Positions 27,155 to 36,043 of a stretch of 64,000 bases of DNA are shown piece by piece. Under the pieces are notes generated by a model that saw only the letters and a list, made by a program, of their open reading frames with translations, ran no database searches and had not been told where the DNA came from. Position numbers and translations under genes: made by a program. Where the stretch lies: positions 744,001 to 808,000 of the forward strand of contig FNAW01000002.1 in NCBI GenBank assembly GCA_900102115.1, read 5' to 3'. The stretch's first letter is position 1, and every line of letters starts with the position of its first letter. Source of the DNA: Blastococcus fimeti. Lineage in GTDB: Bacteria; Actinomycetota; Actinomycetes; Mycobacteriales; Geodermatophilaceae.

Positions 27155-27892
27155 GTGGCCCGTCCCGCCTACTTCACCCTGACCGACGACGGCCGGTTCG
27201 CCCCGGGCGAGAGCGCCAAGAGCTGGTGGGTGCCCGGCATGATCCACGGCCGCCTGCTGGGCGGGCTGATGGCCCGCGCGCTGGAGACCACCCACGGCGA
27301 CCCGGGGTTCCAGTTCAGCCGGCTCACCGTGGACATGTTCCGCAACGCGCCGTTCGAGCCGGTCGAGGTGAGCAGCGTCGTCGTCCGCGAGGGGCGCCGG
27401 ATCCGGGTGACCGAGGCGACGGTGGCCGCCGGCGTCGGCACGGTCGCCCGGGCCACCGCGGTGCAGCTCCGCCGCGGCGAGCAGCCCCCGAGCCCGGTGC
27501 CCACGCGCACGCCGGCCTGGGACGCTCCCGACCCGGCCACCGTGCGCCGCTCGTTCCACGAGTTCGGCGACGACCCGTCCCGCCGCCGCATGTGGATCCG
27601 GGAGAAGAGCCCGCTGGTGGACGGCGAGACGCTGTCCCCCTTCGTCCGCGCCGCGCTCGCGGCCGACATGGCCAGCCCGCTGGCCCACCGCAGCCACGAC
27701 GAGCTCGAGTTCATCAACGCCGACTACACGTTGGTGCTCAGCCGCGACCCGGTGGGACCCCACATCGGCCTGGAGTCCGGCGGCCACGCCAGCGACGACG
27801 GCGTCGCGGCCGGGCACATCACGATGCACGACGCCGAGGGCCCGATCGGGTTCAGCATGGCCGTCGCCGTCGCCAACGTCCGGGCCGTCTGA
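27155..27892 (+). CDS. TesB-like acyl-CoA thioesterase family protein, copy 2
   Basis: A 245-residue tandem paralogue of the preceding gene with identical length and the same landmarks (PAYFTLTDDGRFAPGE, FSRLTVDMFRNAPFEPVEV, REGRRIRVTEA, PSPVPTRTPAWDAPDP, LEFINADYTLVLSRDPVG). Its GTG lies 1 base after the stop of copy 1 (GTGTGACGTGG). The pair may form a heteromer or have split substrate ranges; neither can be decided from sequence. Confidence 0.78.
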   Translation: MARPAYFTLTDDGRFAPGESAKSWWVPGMIHGRLLGGLMARALETTHGDPGFQFSRLTVDMFRNAPFEPVEVSSVVVREGRRIRVTEATVAAGVGTVARATAVQLRRGEQPPSPVPTRTPAWDAPDPATVRRSFHEFGDDPSRRRMWIREKSPLVDGETLSPFVRAALAADMASPLAHRSHDELEFINADYTLVLSRDPVGPHIGLESGGHASDDGVAAGHITMHDAEGPIGFSMAVAVANVRAV

Positions 27893-27993
27893 CCGCGACG
27901 GCTCGACTGGCCGCGGAGGGGTGGCCTGCGTCACAGTGTGCCTCGGCGGCGGACGCCTGAGGGGCGACCGCCGGTGTCCGAGGGGGAATCGGC

Positions 27994-28614
27994 ATGTACG
28001 CACGCTCCACCACGTTCCACGGTGACCCGCACCGGATCGACGAGGCGCTCACCTACCTGCGCGACCGGGCGATGCCGGCGCTGATGGGCATGGACGGCTT
28101 CGTCGGCATCTCGATGCTCGCCGACCGCGGCTCCGGCCGGTGCATCATCACCAGCTCCTTCGAGGACCTCGCCGCGCTGCACCGCAGCGCCTCGGAGATG
28201 CGCGGCATCCGCGCCCGGACCGCCGACATCCTGCAGAGCCCGCAGGCGCTCGAGGAGTGGCAGATCGCGCTGCTGCACCGCGAGCGGAGCGCCCCCGAGG
28301 GCGCGCGCACCCGGGTGACCTGGTGCCGCACCGACCCCGACCGCCTGGACCCCACGCTCGACGCCTACGCCGAGAGCATCGTGCCGCGGCTGTCCGACCT
28401 GCCTGGCTTCTGCAGCGTGAGCGTCCTCGCCGATCCGGTGGAGGGCCGCAGCGTCGCCGCGGTCACCTTCGCCGACGACGCCGCCCTGGAACAGGCGGGC
28501 GCACAGCTCGCCCCGCTGCTGCAGGAGCTGGGCCGCCGGTACGCCGGCCAGGTCACCGACGAGGCGACCTTCGACCTCGTGCTCGCCCACCTGCGCGTGC
28601 CCGAGACGGTCTGA
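27994..28614 (+). CDS. Tandem ABM-like (ferredoxin-like) domain protein
   Basis: A 206-residue protein made of two similar halves of about 100 residues. Each holds an R/V-T-x-x-x-DP(H/D)R-(I/L)D start, a P-x-L-x-x-(M/L)-x-G-F motif, and a V-S-V/I-S-M-L-AD strand, the pattern of antibiotic-biosynthesis-monooxygenase-like domains (compare MDGFVGISMLADRGSGR with LPGFCSVSVLADPVEGR). Such proteins can bind small hydrophobic molecules or act as monooxygenases; no catalytic residue can be named here. The ATG at 27994 follows GAGGGGG. It stands alone downstream of the thioesterase pair. Confidence 0.6.
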   Translation: MYARSTTFHGDPHRIDEALTYLRDRAMPALMGMDGFVGISMLADRGSGRCIITSSFEDLAALHRSASEMRGIRARTADILQSPQALEEWQIALLHRERSAPEGARTRVTWCRTDPDRLDPTLDAYAESIVPRLSDLPGFCSVSVLADPVEGRSVAAVTFADDAALEQAGAQLAPLLQELGRRYAGQVTDEATFDLVLAHLRVPETV

Positions 28615-28645
28615 CCCTCCCCCAGGATCTCCAGGACGGACTCAC

Positions 28646-29683
28646 GTGGCGACGTCGGAACCGACCCCCAGCACGGACCAGCCAGGCCGGCACACCGGCC
28701 CGCCCGAGGAGCAGGAGCGCACGAGGACGCCACGGATCCGGCTGTCCGGCGGCGCCCCGCTGGGCCGGCACCCGGCCGGGAACCCGCTGCTGCTCGCCTC
28801 GGGGCTGCTCCTCGGGTTGTTCCTCGCCCCGGTGCTCCTGGACCGGCTCGACTTCGCCATCACCGACCGCGCCGCCGCCGTGGCCCGCAGCGCCGCGACC
28901 CGCTGGCCGGGCGGCGGCGAGCCGTGGTTCTGGCCCGCCTGGGTGGCGCTGCTGGCCGGCATCGTCGCCGTCGTCGTGATCGCCCTGGCCCTGGCGCGCG
29001 TCCGGCTGCCCGATCTGGTCGTCGGCGCGCTCGGCGCAGTGCTGGCGCTGGCCACGGCGCGCGCGGCCTGGGCCACCCTCGACGTGGTGGACGCCCGCAT
29101 CTGGGACCTGCTGACCGTCTGCGCGATCTTCCTGGTCGCGTTCGGCCTCGCGGTATCGGCGGTCGCGCACGGGCGCTCGCCCTCGGACGAGGGCGCGGAG
29201 GACGAGACGAAGAAGAAGAAGGACGCGGACTCCGGCGACGCCGGCGGGGTGGCGGGCACGGCCGTGGGCGGCCTGGGGCTGGCGCTGCTCCTGCTCCTCG
29301 GCGGGGCCACCGTCGGCCACGTGCAGGCCGAGGGGCTGGGCCCCGCGGGCCCGCCCCAGGACCTCGCCGGGCTGCTGAGCATCCGCGCCGCCGACGCCGC
29401 GGTGGCCGCCGACACCCCGGGCGCCTGGGTGCCCCAGGTGGCGGCGGCGCCGATTCCCGACGACGCAGCCGCCACCGGCTACTCCGTGCAGCACCGCGCG
29501 TGGACGGCGCGCCAGCCGGTGCTGCTGCTCCGGGGCGACGATCTCCCGGGGGCCGGGCTGGACGACTCCTGGTGGCTCACCCTGGCCGCCCTGCCCTTCG
29601 GCTCCGAGGCGGAGGCGCAGCAGTGGTGCACCTCCGCCGGGATGGGCCCGCCCGACTGCGTCGCCCGCCGCCTCCCCGGCTGA
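28646..29683 (+). CDS. Hypothetical membrane protein
   Basis: A 345-residue protein I do not recognise. It has a Pro/Glu-rich N-terminus (about 45 residues), four or five hydrophobic segments (about residues 47-65, 95-117, 122-140, 150-170 and 205-225), a lysine-rich loop EDETKKKKDADSG before the last one, and an approximately 120-residue C-terminal soluble part, probably outside the membrane, ending QQWCTSAGMGPPDCVARRLPG with two cysteines that could form a disulfide. GTG start with AGGA about 12 bases upstream. It converges with the acyl-CoA dehydrogenase genes. Confidence 0.65.
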   Translation: MATSEPTPSTDQPGRHTGPPEEQERTRTPRIRLSGGAPLGRHPAGNPLLLASGLLLGLFLAPVLLDRLDFAITDRAAAVARSAATRWPGGGEPWFWPAWVALLAGIVAVVVIALALARVRLPDLVVGALGAVLALATARAAWATLDVVDARIWDLLTVCAIFLVAFGLAVSAVAHGRSPSDEGAEDETKKKKDADSGDAGGVAGTAVGGLGLALLLLLGGATVGHVQAEGLGPAGPPQDLAGLLSIRAADAAVAADTPGAWVPQVAAAPIPDDAAATGYSVQHRAWTARQPVLLLRGDDLPGAGLDDSWWLTLAALPFGSEAEAQQWCTSAGMGPPDCVARRLPG

Positions 29684-29691
29684 CGCCCCGG

Positions 29692-30744
29692 TCAGACCAC
29701 CCGGGTGAGCGCCGGCCAGAGCCCGTTCGGGCCGTCGGCCAGCAGCCCCTGCGCGAGCACCTTCGACCAGACCAGCTCGCTGCCCGCCTCGTCCCGCCAC
29801 GACCAGAGCCGCTTGGTCAGGTGGTGCAGCTTGTGCTCCTGGGTGAATCCGATGGCGCCGTGCACCTGGTGCGCCAACCGCGCGACGACCTCGACCGCCG
29901 CACCCGCCCGCACCTTCGCCGCCGCGGCCGCCAGCCAGAAGTCGTCCGAGCCGTGGTGCAGCGCCTGCACCGCGGCGTCGGTCAGCGCGGTCACCGCCGT
30001 CACCTCGCCGGCCATCTCCGCGAGCTCCATCTGGATGGCCTGGAACTTCGCCAGCGACCGGCCGAACTGCTGCCGCTCCCCCGCGTACTGCACGGTCCAG
30101 GCCAGCACCTGCTCCAGCGCGGCGGTCAGCTGCACCGCCCGCGCCAGCGCGTAGCCGGCCCGCAGCTCGCGCACCTGCGCCGGGTTCAGCGGCGCGGCCA
30201 CGGCCGGGACGCCGTCCAGTTCGAGGGTGCTCCGCGGCTCACCGGCGAGGTTCACCGCGCCCGAGGCCGGGAGCCCCGCCGTCGGCAGCAGGGCGAGCAC
30301 CGCGCCGTCCGGACCGGTCGCCAGCAGCGCCACGTGCGCGGCCGCACCGCCCCACGGGACGTCGGCCACGGTGCCGGAGAGCGACCACCCGTCGCCGGCC
30401 GGCGTCGCCCGGACCCCCTCGGCGTGCCCGAAGGTGAGCGGCTCGTCGACCGGAGGCAGCGGCAGACCCGCCGCGATCACCGCGGGGCCGGCCACCAGCA
30501 GCTGCTCGGCCACCGGCACCGCGCCCGCGCCGGAGGCCAGCGTGCGCACGATCGCCACCGCGTCGGCCAGCTCGCCGCCGGAACCGCCCGCCGACTCGGG
30601 CAGCCCGACCCCGGTCAACCCGTTCTCGGCCAGCGCGCTCCACAGCCCGGCGTCCCAGCGCCGCTCCGGCGTCGGGTCGAACGGCTCGTGCCGGGCGAGC
30701 AGACCGCGGACGGTCTCGATCACCAGATCCTGGTCGGAGGCCAT
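29692..30744 (-). CDS. Acyl-CoA dehydrogenase subunit (short partner of heteromeric enzyme)
   Basis: A 350-residue acyl-CoA dehydrogenase family protein with an N-terminal helical domain, a reduced middle beta domain, and the C-terminal helices containing YAGERQQFGRSLAKFQAIQ and HGAIGFTQEHKLHHLTKRLW. Its ATG overlaps the stop of the longer dehydrogenase gene (TGATG). In mycobacterial steroid and cholesterol side-chain pathways such pairs form alpha2-beta2 tetramers in which each chain contributes part of the FAD site; I infer the same here. The substrate is unknown. Confidence 0.85.
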   Translation of the reverse strand: MASDQDLVIETVRGLLARHEPFDPTPERRWDAGLWSALAENGLTGVGLPESAGGSGGELADAVAIVRTLASGAGAVPVAEQLLVAGPAVIAAGLPLPPVDEPLTFGHAEGVRATPAGDGWSLSGTVADVPWGGAAAHVALLATGPDGAVLALLPTAGLPASGAVNLAGEPRSTLELDGVPAVAAPLNPAQVRELRAGYALARAVQLTAALEQVLAWTVQYAGERQQFGRSLAKFQAIQMELAEMAGEVTAVTALTDAAVQALHHGSDDFWLAAAAAKVRAGAAVEVVARLAHQVHGAIGFTQEHKLHHLTKRLWSWRDEAGSELVWSKVLAQGLLADGPNGLWPALTRVV

Positions 30745-31904
30745 CAGCGCAGTCCCAATCCACGAGCCACGATCCCTCTGAGGATCTCGTTGGTGCCGCC
30801 GCGCAGCGTGTAGCCCGGCGCGTGCAGCTGCGCCTCGGCCAGCGCCCGCGCCAGCGGGTCGGGCGAGTCCAGCGACGGCAGCACGTCGACCACCCGCCGG
30901 ATCTCGTCGATCACGTCGGCCTCGAACGTCGTCCCGACGTCCTTGACCAGGGCGGCCGGGATGTTCGGCAGCTCGCCGCGGTCCAGCGCCGCCGCGATCC
31001 GCAGCGACATCTGCCGCAGCGCCAGCACGCGGGCCGACAGCCGGCCGAGCACCGCCAGCGCCGCCGGGTCGCCCGAGTCGACGACTCGACGTCCGAACTC
31101 GGCGACGAGGGGATATGTCGACAGGAACCGCTCCGGCCCGGACCGCTCGAAGGCCAGCTCGGCGGTCACCTGGTGCCAGCCGTCGCCCTCGGTGCCCAGC
31201 AGCATGTCCCCCGGCACGACGACGTCCTCGAAGACCACCTCGTTGAAGTGGTGCCCACCGTCGAGGATGCGGATCGGGTTCACCGTGATGCCCGGCAGCG
31301 ACAGGTCGATCAGCAGCTGGGACATGCCCGCGTGCCGGTTCGCGGTGTCCACCGGCGCGGTGCGCACGAGCACGATCCCGTAGTGCGAGGCGTGCGCGTT
31401 CGACGTCCACACCTTCGCCCCGTTGACCACCCAGTCGCCGGCCTCGTTGCGCACCGCCTTCGTGCGGATCGAGGCGAGATCGGAGCCGGAGTCCGGCTCG
31501 CTCATGCCGATGACGAAGTAGCACTCGCCGCGGGCGATGCGCGGCAGGATCTCGCGCCGCTGGGCCTCGGTCCCGTAGCGCAGCAGGTTGGGCCCGGACT
31601 GCCGGTCGGCGATCCAGTGCGCCGCGACCGGTGCCCCGGCGGCCAGCAGCTCCTCGGTGACGGCGTAGCGCTCCATCGCGGTGCGCTCGTGCCCGCCGTA
31701 CTCCTTCGGCCAGGTCATGCCCAGCCAGCCGCGCGCGCCCAGCCTGCGGGAGAACTCCGGGTCCACGCCGGACAGCCAGGTGTCCACGTGCGTGCTGAAG
31801 GTGCCGGCGGCCATCTCCTCGGCGAGGAAGTCGCGTACCTCGCCGCGCAAGCGCTCGGCCGCCTCGGACCGGGGTGCCGGCGCCAGTGTCAACGGGTTGG
31901 TCAT
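30744..31904 (-). CDS. Acyl-CoA dehydrogenase subunit (long partner)
   Basis: A 386-residue FAD-dependent acyl-CoA dehydrogenase that introduces an alpha,beta double bond into an acyl-CoA. Landmarks: TWPKEYGGHERTAMER, the FAD/substrate motif YFVIGMSEPDSGSDLASIRTKA, VVNGAKVWTSNAHASHYGIV, and the C-terminal APGYTLRGGTNEILRGIVARGLGL. It is translationally coupled to the shorter dehydrogenase gene, suggesting a heteromeric enzyme of the FadE26-27 kind. The start is the ATG at 31904. Confidence 0.9.
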   Translation of the reverse strand: MTNPLTLAPAPRSEAAERLRGEVRDFLAEEMAAGTFSTHVDTWLSGVDPEFSRRLGARGWLGMTWPKEYGGHERTAMERYAVTEELLAAGAPVAAHWIADRQSGPNLLRYGTEAQRREILPRIARGECYFVIGMSEPDSGSDLASIRTKAVRNEAGDWVVNGAKVWTSNAHASHYGIVLVRTAPVDTANRHAGMSQLLIDLSLPGITVNPIRILDGGHHFNEVVFEDVVVPGDMLLGTEGDGWHQVTAELAFERSGPERFLSTYPLVAEFGRRVVDSGDPAALAVLGRLSARVLALRQMSLRIAAALDRGELPNIPAALVKDVGTTFEADVIDEIRRVVDVLPSLDSPDPLARALAEAQLHAPGYTLRGGTNEILRGIVARGLGLR

Positions 31905-31980
31905 GCGACTCCCAGCTCGATGCGGACTCCTGCCTCGGTTGTACAGGGTGCACCGGACAGCCGCCCCTGGGGCCGGGCCA

Positions 31981-34245
31981 TCAGACCCGGGTGAGGACCA
32001 GCAGGGCGATGTCGTCGGCGCGATGCGCCCCGGTGAGCTCGGCCAGCAGGTGGTCGCAGAGCGCGCCCGGATCCGACGTCCCCGCCGAGGAGGCCGCGGC
32101 CAGCAGCAGGGCGAACCCCTCGTCGATGTCGGCCGAGCGGCTCTCGACCAGGCCGTCGGTGAAGAGGATCAGGCTGGCCCCGTCGGGCAGCACGCCGATC
32201 CACTCGTCGGCGACCGACGGCGGCGCGCCCAGCATCCGGCTCGGCGGCACCGGCAGGAACGACGCCTGCCCGCGGACCAGCAGCACCGGTGGCGGGTGCC
32301 CGGCCGAGGCGATCCGGAGCCGGCCCGACCCCGGGTCCAGGGTGGCGAACAGCGCCGTCGCCATCCGCTGCAGGCCCAGCAGCGGCCAGCCCGCCTGCAA
32401 CCGTTCGACGACCGCTCCGGGAGCCGGGCCGTCGGCCAGCAGCGCCCGGTAGACGCTGCGCAGCTGCCCCATCGTCGCCGCGGCGGTGATGTCGTGACCG
32501 ACGACGTCGCCGACCGCCAGCCCGATCTCGCCACCCGGCATCCGGATGACGTCGTAGAAGTCCCCGCCCACCTCCACCCCGCGGGTGGCGGCGAGGTAGC
32601 GCACCGCGATCTCCAGGCCCTCCAGCGCGGGGGGCGCCGGCGGCAGCAGGTTGCCCTGCAGCGCGTGCGACGTGCGGACGGCGAGATCGAAGCGCTGCGC
32701 CCGCGCCACCACCAGCCCCAGCTGCAGGGCGAGCTGCTCGGCCACCTCGACGTCGGCGACGGTGAAGGGCCCGCGCCGGCGGTCGGCCGCGACCGTCAGC
32801 ACGCCCAGCTGGCGCCCCTCGGCGGTCAGCGGCACGGCCACCACCGCGGCCAGGTCCAGTGCCCGCATCGCCTCGAGGTGTTCGTCGTCGACCGCGATCG
32901 ACTGCAGGAACTCGTCGTCGACCGTGCGGATCCACTCGGTGCCGCCATCCTGCAGCGCCCGGACGCTCGGGTGCGTCGCGGACCGGCGGGGCAGGTGCCG
33001 GCTGCGCAACTCGTCGGCCACGTGCGCCAGCGCGGGATCGCGGTGCCGTACCGCGGGCCGGATCAGCCCCTCGTCGGTGTCCAGGTCGACGACGCAGAGG
33101 TCCGCCAGCCGCGTCACGACCAGCCCGGCCAGCCGGTCCACGGTCTCCGCCACGTCGGCGGCCTCCGCGAGCAGCCGGGCCGCGTCGAGCAGGAACGACG
33201 CGCGGTCGGCCTGCCGTGCGGTCTGCTCGTGCAGACGGGCGCGCTCCAGCGCCTGCCCGGCCTGCCGGCCGACGGTCCAGATCAGGTTGACGTCGGCCGT
33301 GGCGAGCTCCCGGGTTCCCCCCGGCTCGTCCAGGCTGATCAGGTCGCCGACGCCCTCGCCGCGCGCGAGGACGAGCACGCCGAGCCGCCGGCCGTCGGCG
33401 GTCACCGGCACCACCACCAGCTCCGACAGCGCCGCCGCGGCCATCGCGGCCGACAGCGACGGCTGGTCGGCCCGCAGCTGCTCGGTCAGGAGGATCGATC
33501 GCACGCCCCGCGCCAGCTCCACGGCCAGCCGGCTGCCCGCGGCGTCACGCAGCTCCTGCAGCAGGTGATCCGGCAGCCCTTCCGACCGCACCGGCCGCAG
33601 CGCGGGCGGCGCCCCGGGGTCGTGCGGATCCGACTCGACCAGCACCAGCGCCGCGCCACGCGCCAGCAGCGCCTCGCAGCTGCGCTCGACGATCACCGAC
33701 GCGACGTCCTCGACCGAGACCGCGGCCGCCAGGTCGGACACCACCTGCTGCAGGGTCAGCGAGCGCAGCTCCGACTCCTCCGCGGCCTGCTGCGCGGCCA
33801 GCAGCTCGCGCTCGTACCGCCGGCGGGCGGTCGCCTCGAAGATTGTCGCCCGGATCAGCAGCGGCGCGCCCTCGTCGTCCCGGAGCTCGACGGCGTTGGC
33901 CAGGCAGGACAGCGTCGTTCCGTCGGCGCGCATGAGGTCCAGCGCGATCTCGCGCACCGCGCCCTGCATGCGCAGCAGCGGCACCAGATGGGTCTCGTAG
34001 TAGACCCGCCCACCCATGCTCAGCAGGTCCTGGAAGTGCGCGCCCAGCACCTCGTCGGCCGACCGGCCGATCCAGGAGCAGAAGGTGCGGTTGACCTTCA
34101 CGATCCGGCCGTCGGGCACCGTCGAGAGGTAGCCCATCGGGGCGTTCTCGTAGAGGTCCGCGGGGTCGTCCTCGAGCAGCCGGTCCAGGCGGCCGAACTC
34201 CTCCGGGTCCGGCCCCCCTGCGGCCTCCGGCCTGGGCACCGTCAC
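31981..34245 (-). CDS. rsbP: RsbP-like PAS-GAF-GAF-PP2C serine phosphatase
   Basis: A 754-residue cytoplasmic sensor phosphatase. A PAS domain occupies about residues 30-130 (YENAPMGYLSTVPDGRIVKVNRTFCSWIG), followed by two GAF-type domains (about 150-330 and 350-515) and a SpoIIE/PP2C domain from about 540 to the end. The metal-site motifs are GVEVGGDFYDVI, GDVVGHD, FTDGLVE and DDIALLV. Such enzymes dephosphorylate an anti-anti-sigma (STAS) protein to activate a stress sigma factor. The GTG start overlaps the stop of the RsbQ-like hydrolase gene, the same two-gene order as Bacillus rsbQ-rsbP; unlike Bacillus RsbP it carries GAF domains in addition to PAS. STAS and RsbW-like genes occur at 45.4 and 50.0 kb. 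Confidence 0.88.
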   Translation of the reverse strand: MTVPRPEAAGGPDPEEFGRLDRLLEDDPADLYENAPMGYLSTVPDGRIVKVNRTFCSWIGRSADEVLGAHFQDLLSMGGRVYYETHLVPLLRMQGAVREIALDLMRADGTTLSCLANAVELRDDEGAPLLIRATIFEATARRRYERELLAAQQAAEESELRSLTLQQVVSDLAAAVSVEDVASVIVERSCEALLARGAALVLVESDPHDPGAPPALRPVRSEGLPDHLLQELRDAAGSRLAVELARGVRSILLTEQLRADQPSLSAAMAAAALSELVVVPVTADGRRLGVLVLARGEGVGDLISLDEPGGTRELATADVNLIWTVGRQAGQALERARLHEQTARQADRASFLLDAARLLAEAADVAETVDRLAGLVVTRLADLCVVDLDTDEGLIRPAVRHRDPALAHVADELRSRHLPRRSATHPSVRALQDGGTEWIRTVDDEFLQSIAVDDEHLEAMRALDLAAVVAVPLTAEGRQLGVLTVAADRRRGPFTVADVEVAEQLALQLGLVVARAQRFDLAVRTSHALQGNLLPPAPPALEGLEIAVRYLAATRGVEVGGDFYDVIRMPGGEIGLAVGDVVGHDITAAATMGQLRSVYRALLADGPAPGAVVERLQAGWPLLGLQRMATALFATLDPGSGRLRIASAGHPPPVLLVRGQASFLPVPPSRMLGAPPSVADEWIGVLPDGASLILFTDGLVESRSADIDEGFALLLAAASSAGTSDPGALCDHLLAELTGAHRADDIALLVLTRV

Positions 34246-35042
34246 CCCGGGAGGAAGGCCCGGATCGCCGCAGCCGTCTCCTCGGGCGCGCTCAGGTGGG
34301 GGCAGTGGCCGGTCGCGGCGAGCTTGGTGAACGTGCTCCCGGGGATGTGCTCGTGCACGTAGCGCCCGACCACCTCGGGCGCGATGACGTCCTCGCTGCA
34401 CTGCAGCACCAGCGTGGGGACGGTGACGCTCGGGAGGTCGGCGCGGTTGTCCGACAGGAACGTCACGCGGGCGAAGTGCCGGGTGATGTCTGGATCGGTG
34501 CGGCAGAAGCTGTTGGTGAGCTCGGCGGCCAGCTCCGGCTGGTCGGGCACCCCCATGATCACCGGCGCCATCTGCGCCGACCAGCCGAGGTGGTTGGCGT
34601 CCAGGGCGTCGAGCAGGCCGGCGATGTCGGTGCGGCTGAACCCGCCCGTGTAGTCGCCCTCGTCGACGTACCGGGGGCTGGGGCCGATCATCACCAGCGC
34701 CCCGAACAGCTCGGGAGCCGCCTGCAGCGCCAGGACGCCGATCATCGCGCTCACCGAGTGCCCCACGAAGACGACGTCGCGGAGCTCCAGCTCGCGGCAG
34801 ATCGCCACGACGTCGGCGGCGTAGCCGCGCAGCGAGTTGTAGGTCGCGTGGTCGTAGGCGGACAGGTCGGAGTTGCCCGAGCCGACGTGGTCGAACAGCA
34901 CGATCCGGTGGTCGCCCTCGAACTCCGGGACCACGAAGCGCCACATCTCCTGGTCGCAGCCGAAACCGTGGGCGAAGATCATCGGCCGCCCGTCCGGTGT
35001 CCCACCGAGACGCACGCAGTTCCGTTGCAGCACATTCCCCAC
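34242..35042 (-). CDS. rsbQ: RsbQ-like alpha/beta hydrolase
   Basis: A 266-residue alpha/beta hydrolase very similar to Bacillus subtilis RsbQ, the positive regulator that acts with RsbP in energy-stress signalling. Matching stretches include AHGFGCDQEMW, LFDHVGSGNSDLSAYD, FVGHSVSAMIGVLALQ, VMIGPSPRYV, LVLQCSEDVIAPE and TGHCPHLS. The catalytic triad is Ser96, Asp218 and His246, at nearly the same positions as in RsbQ. In Bacillus, RsbQ is thought to supply a hydrophobic molecule to the PAS domain of RsbP; I infer the same partnership from the coupled downstream gene. Strigolactone receptors (D14/KAI2) belong to the same family, so other small ligands are possible. Confidence 0.9.
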   Translation of the reverse strand: MGNVLQRNCVRLGGTPDGRPMIFAHGFGCDQEMWRFVVPEFEGDHRIVLFDHVGSGNSDLSAYDHATYNSLRGYAADVVAICRELELRDVVFVGHSVSAMIGVLALQAAPELFGALVMIGPSPRYVDEGDYTGGFSRTDIAGLLDALDANHLGWSAQMAPVIMGVPDQPELAAELTNSFCRTDPDITRHFARVTFLSDNRADLPSVTVPTLVLQCSEDVIAPEVVGRYVHEHIPGSTFTKLAATGHCPHLSAPEETAAAIRAFLPG

Positions 35043-35274
35043 GCGGCAAACCCTAGGCGAGGAGGCCCGGCGTGTCTGCGGCCCGCGGGCCGACGAGCGG
35101 TCACCGCGGGTCAGCCTCCGGGCACGGACGGACGCCGCGCACCGGAGCGCTCGGCCCGGCCGACCGATCCGTTCCGGAAGTCCCTGTCCCCGCGGTGCCG
35201 TCCCACCCTACTGTCGCCGCGTCGTGCCCCGACGTCGTCCGGGGCCCAGGCCCGAGCCTCCCGCGAGGTCCCGC

Positions 35275-36039
35275 ATGACCGCTGTCCACGCCCGCACCGC
35301 CACCCCCGTCCTCCCGGTGCCGCGCGCGCCCGCCGACGACGCCCGGTCCGACCGCACCGCCACCGCCCCTGCCGGCCGGGCCGCCGCCTACCAGCGGGTG
35401 CTGCACCGGGTGGAGCGCCGCGAACTGCGGCTGCTCGCCGAGCTGCTCACCTGGGCTCCCCCGGCCGAGCCCGCCCGCACCCGCGCCCTCATCGGGCACG
35501 CCGACCTGGTCTCGCGGCTGCTGCTGGGCCACCACCGGCTCGAGCGCGAGGCGCTGTGGCCGGCGCTGCTGGACGCCGTCCCGGCGTCCTCCGAGGCGGA
35601 GCTGCGCCACGCCGTCGCCGGCTGGACGGAGCGCGCCGCCCGCATCGACTCCGCGGTGCGCGACCTCGCCACCGCCGCCCGCCAGTGGGAGGTGGCCGGC
35701 ACGGCCGCGGCCCGCGACGTCCTGGCACGGGCCTGCCTCCGGCTCGCCGAGGCCGTCGACGTGCACACCGCCGACGAGGAGCGGGTCCTGCTCCCCCTGC
35801 TGGCCGCGCACCTCGACACCGCCCGGTGGTCCGCCGTCGCCGCGGCTTCGTCCTGCCGGCTGACCCGCCGGGAACGGCGGCTCGTGCTCGGCCTCGCGCT
35901 CGAGGACTCCTGCGCCGGGGACCGTGCCCGCCTGCTCGACGGCCTGTCCCGGCGGCAGCGGTGGGCGTGGCGGCTGGCCGGTGCCCGCCGCTATCGCGCC
36001 GCGGTCGTGCGGCTCCGGGGGGAGCCGCCTGCCGCGTGA
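35275..36039 (+). CDS. Hemerythrin HHE-domain protein
   Basis: A 254-residue protein with a Pro/Ala-rich N-terminus and a four-helix hemerythrin-like domain (about residues 38-190). Candidate di-iron ligands occur in HADLVSRLLLGHHRLEREALWPAL, RIDSAVRDLA and HTADEERVLLPLL. Such domains bind iron and sense or scavenge oxygen or nitric oxide species. The C-terminal 60 residues are Arg-rich and unassigned. The ATG at 35275 follows the weak signal GCGAGG. It is convergent with the tiny zinc-ribbon gene 4 bases away and has no operon partner. Confidence 0.72.
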   Translation: MTAVHARTATPVLPVPRAPADDARSDRTATAPAGRAAAYQRVLHRVERRELRLLAELLTWAPPAEPARTRALIGHADLVSRLLLGHHRLEREALWPALLDAVPASSEAELRHAVAGWTERAARIDSAVRDLATAARQWEVAGTAAARDVLARACLRLAEAVDVHTADEERVLLPLLAAHLDTARWSAVAAASSCRLTRRERRLVLGLALEDSCAGDRARLLDGLSRRQRWAWRLAGARRYRAAVVRLRGEPPAA

Positions 36040-36043
36040 GGTC

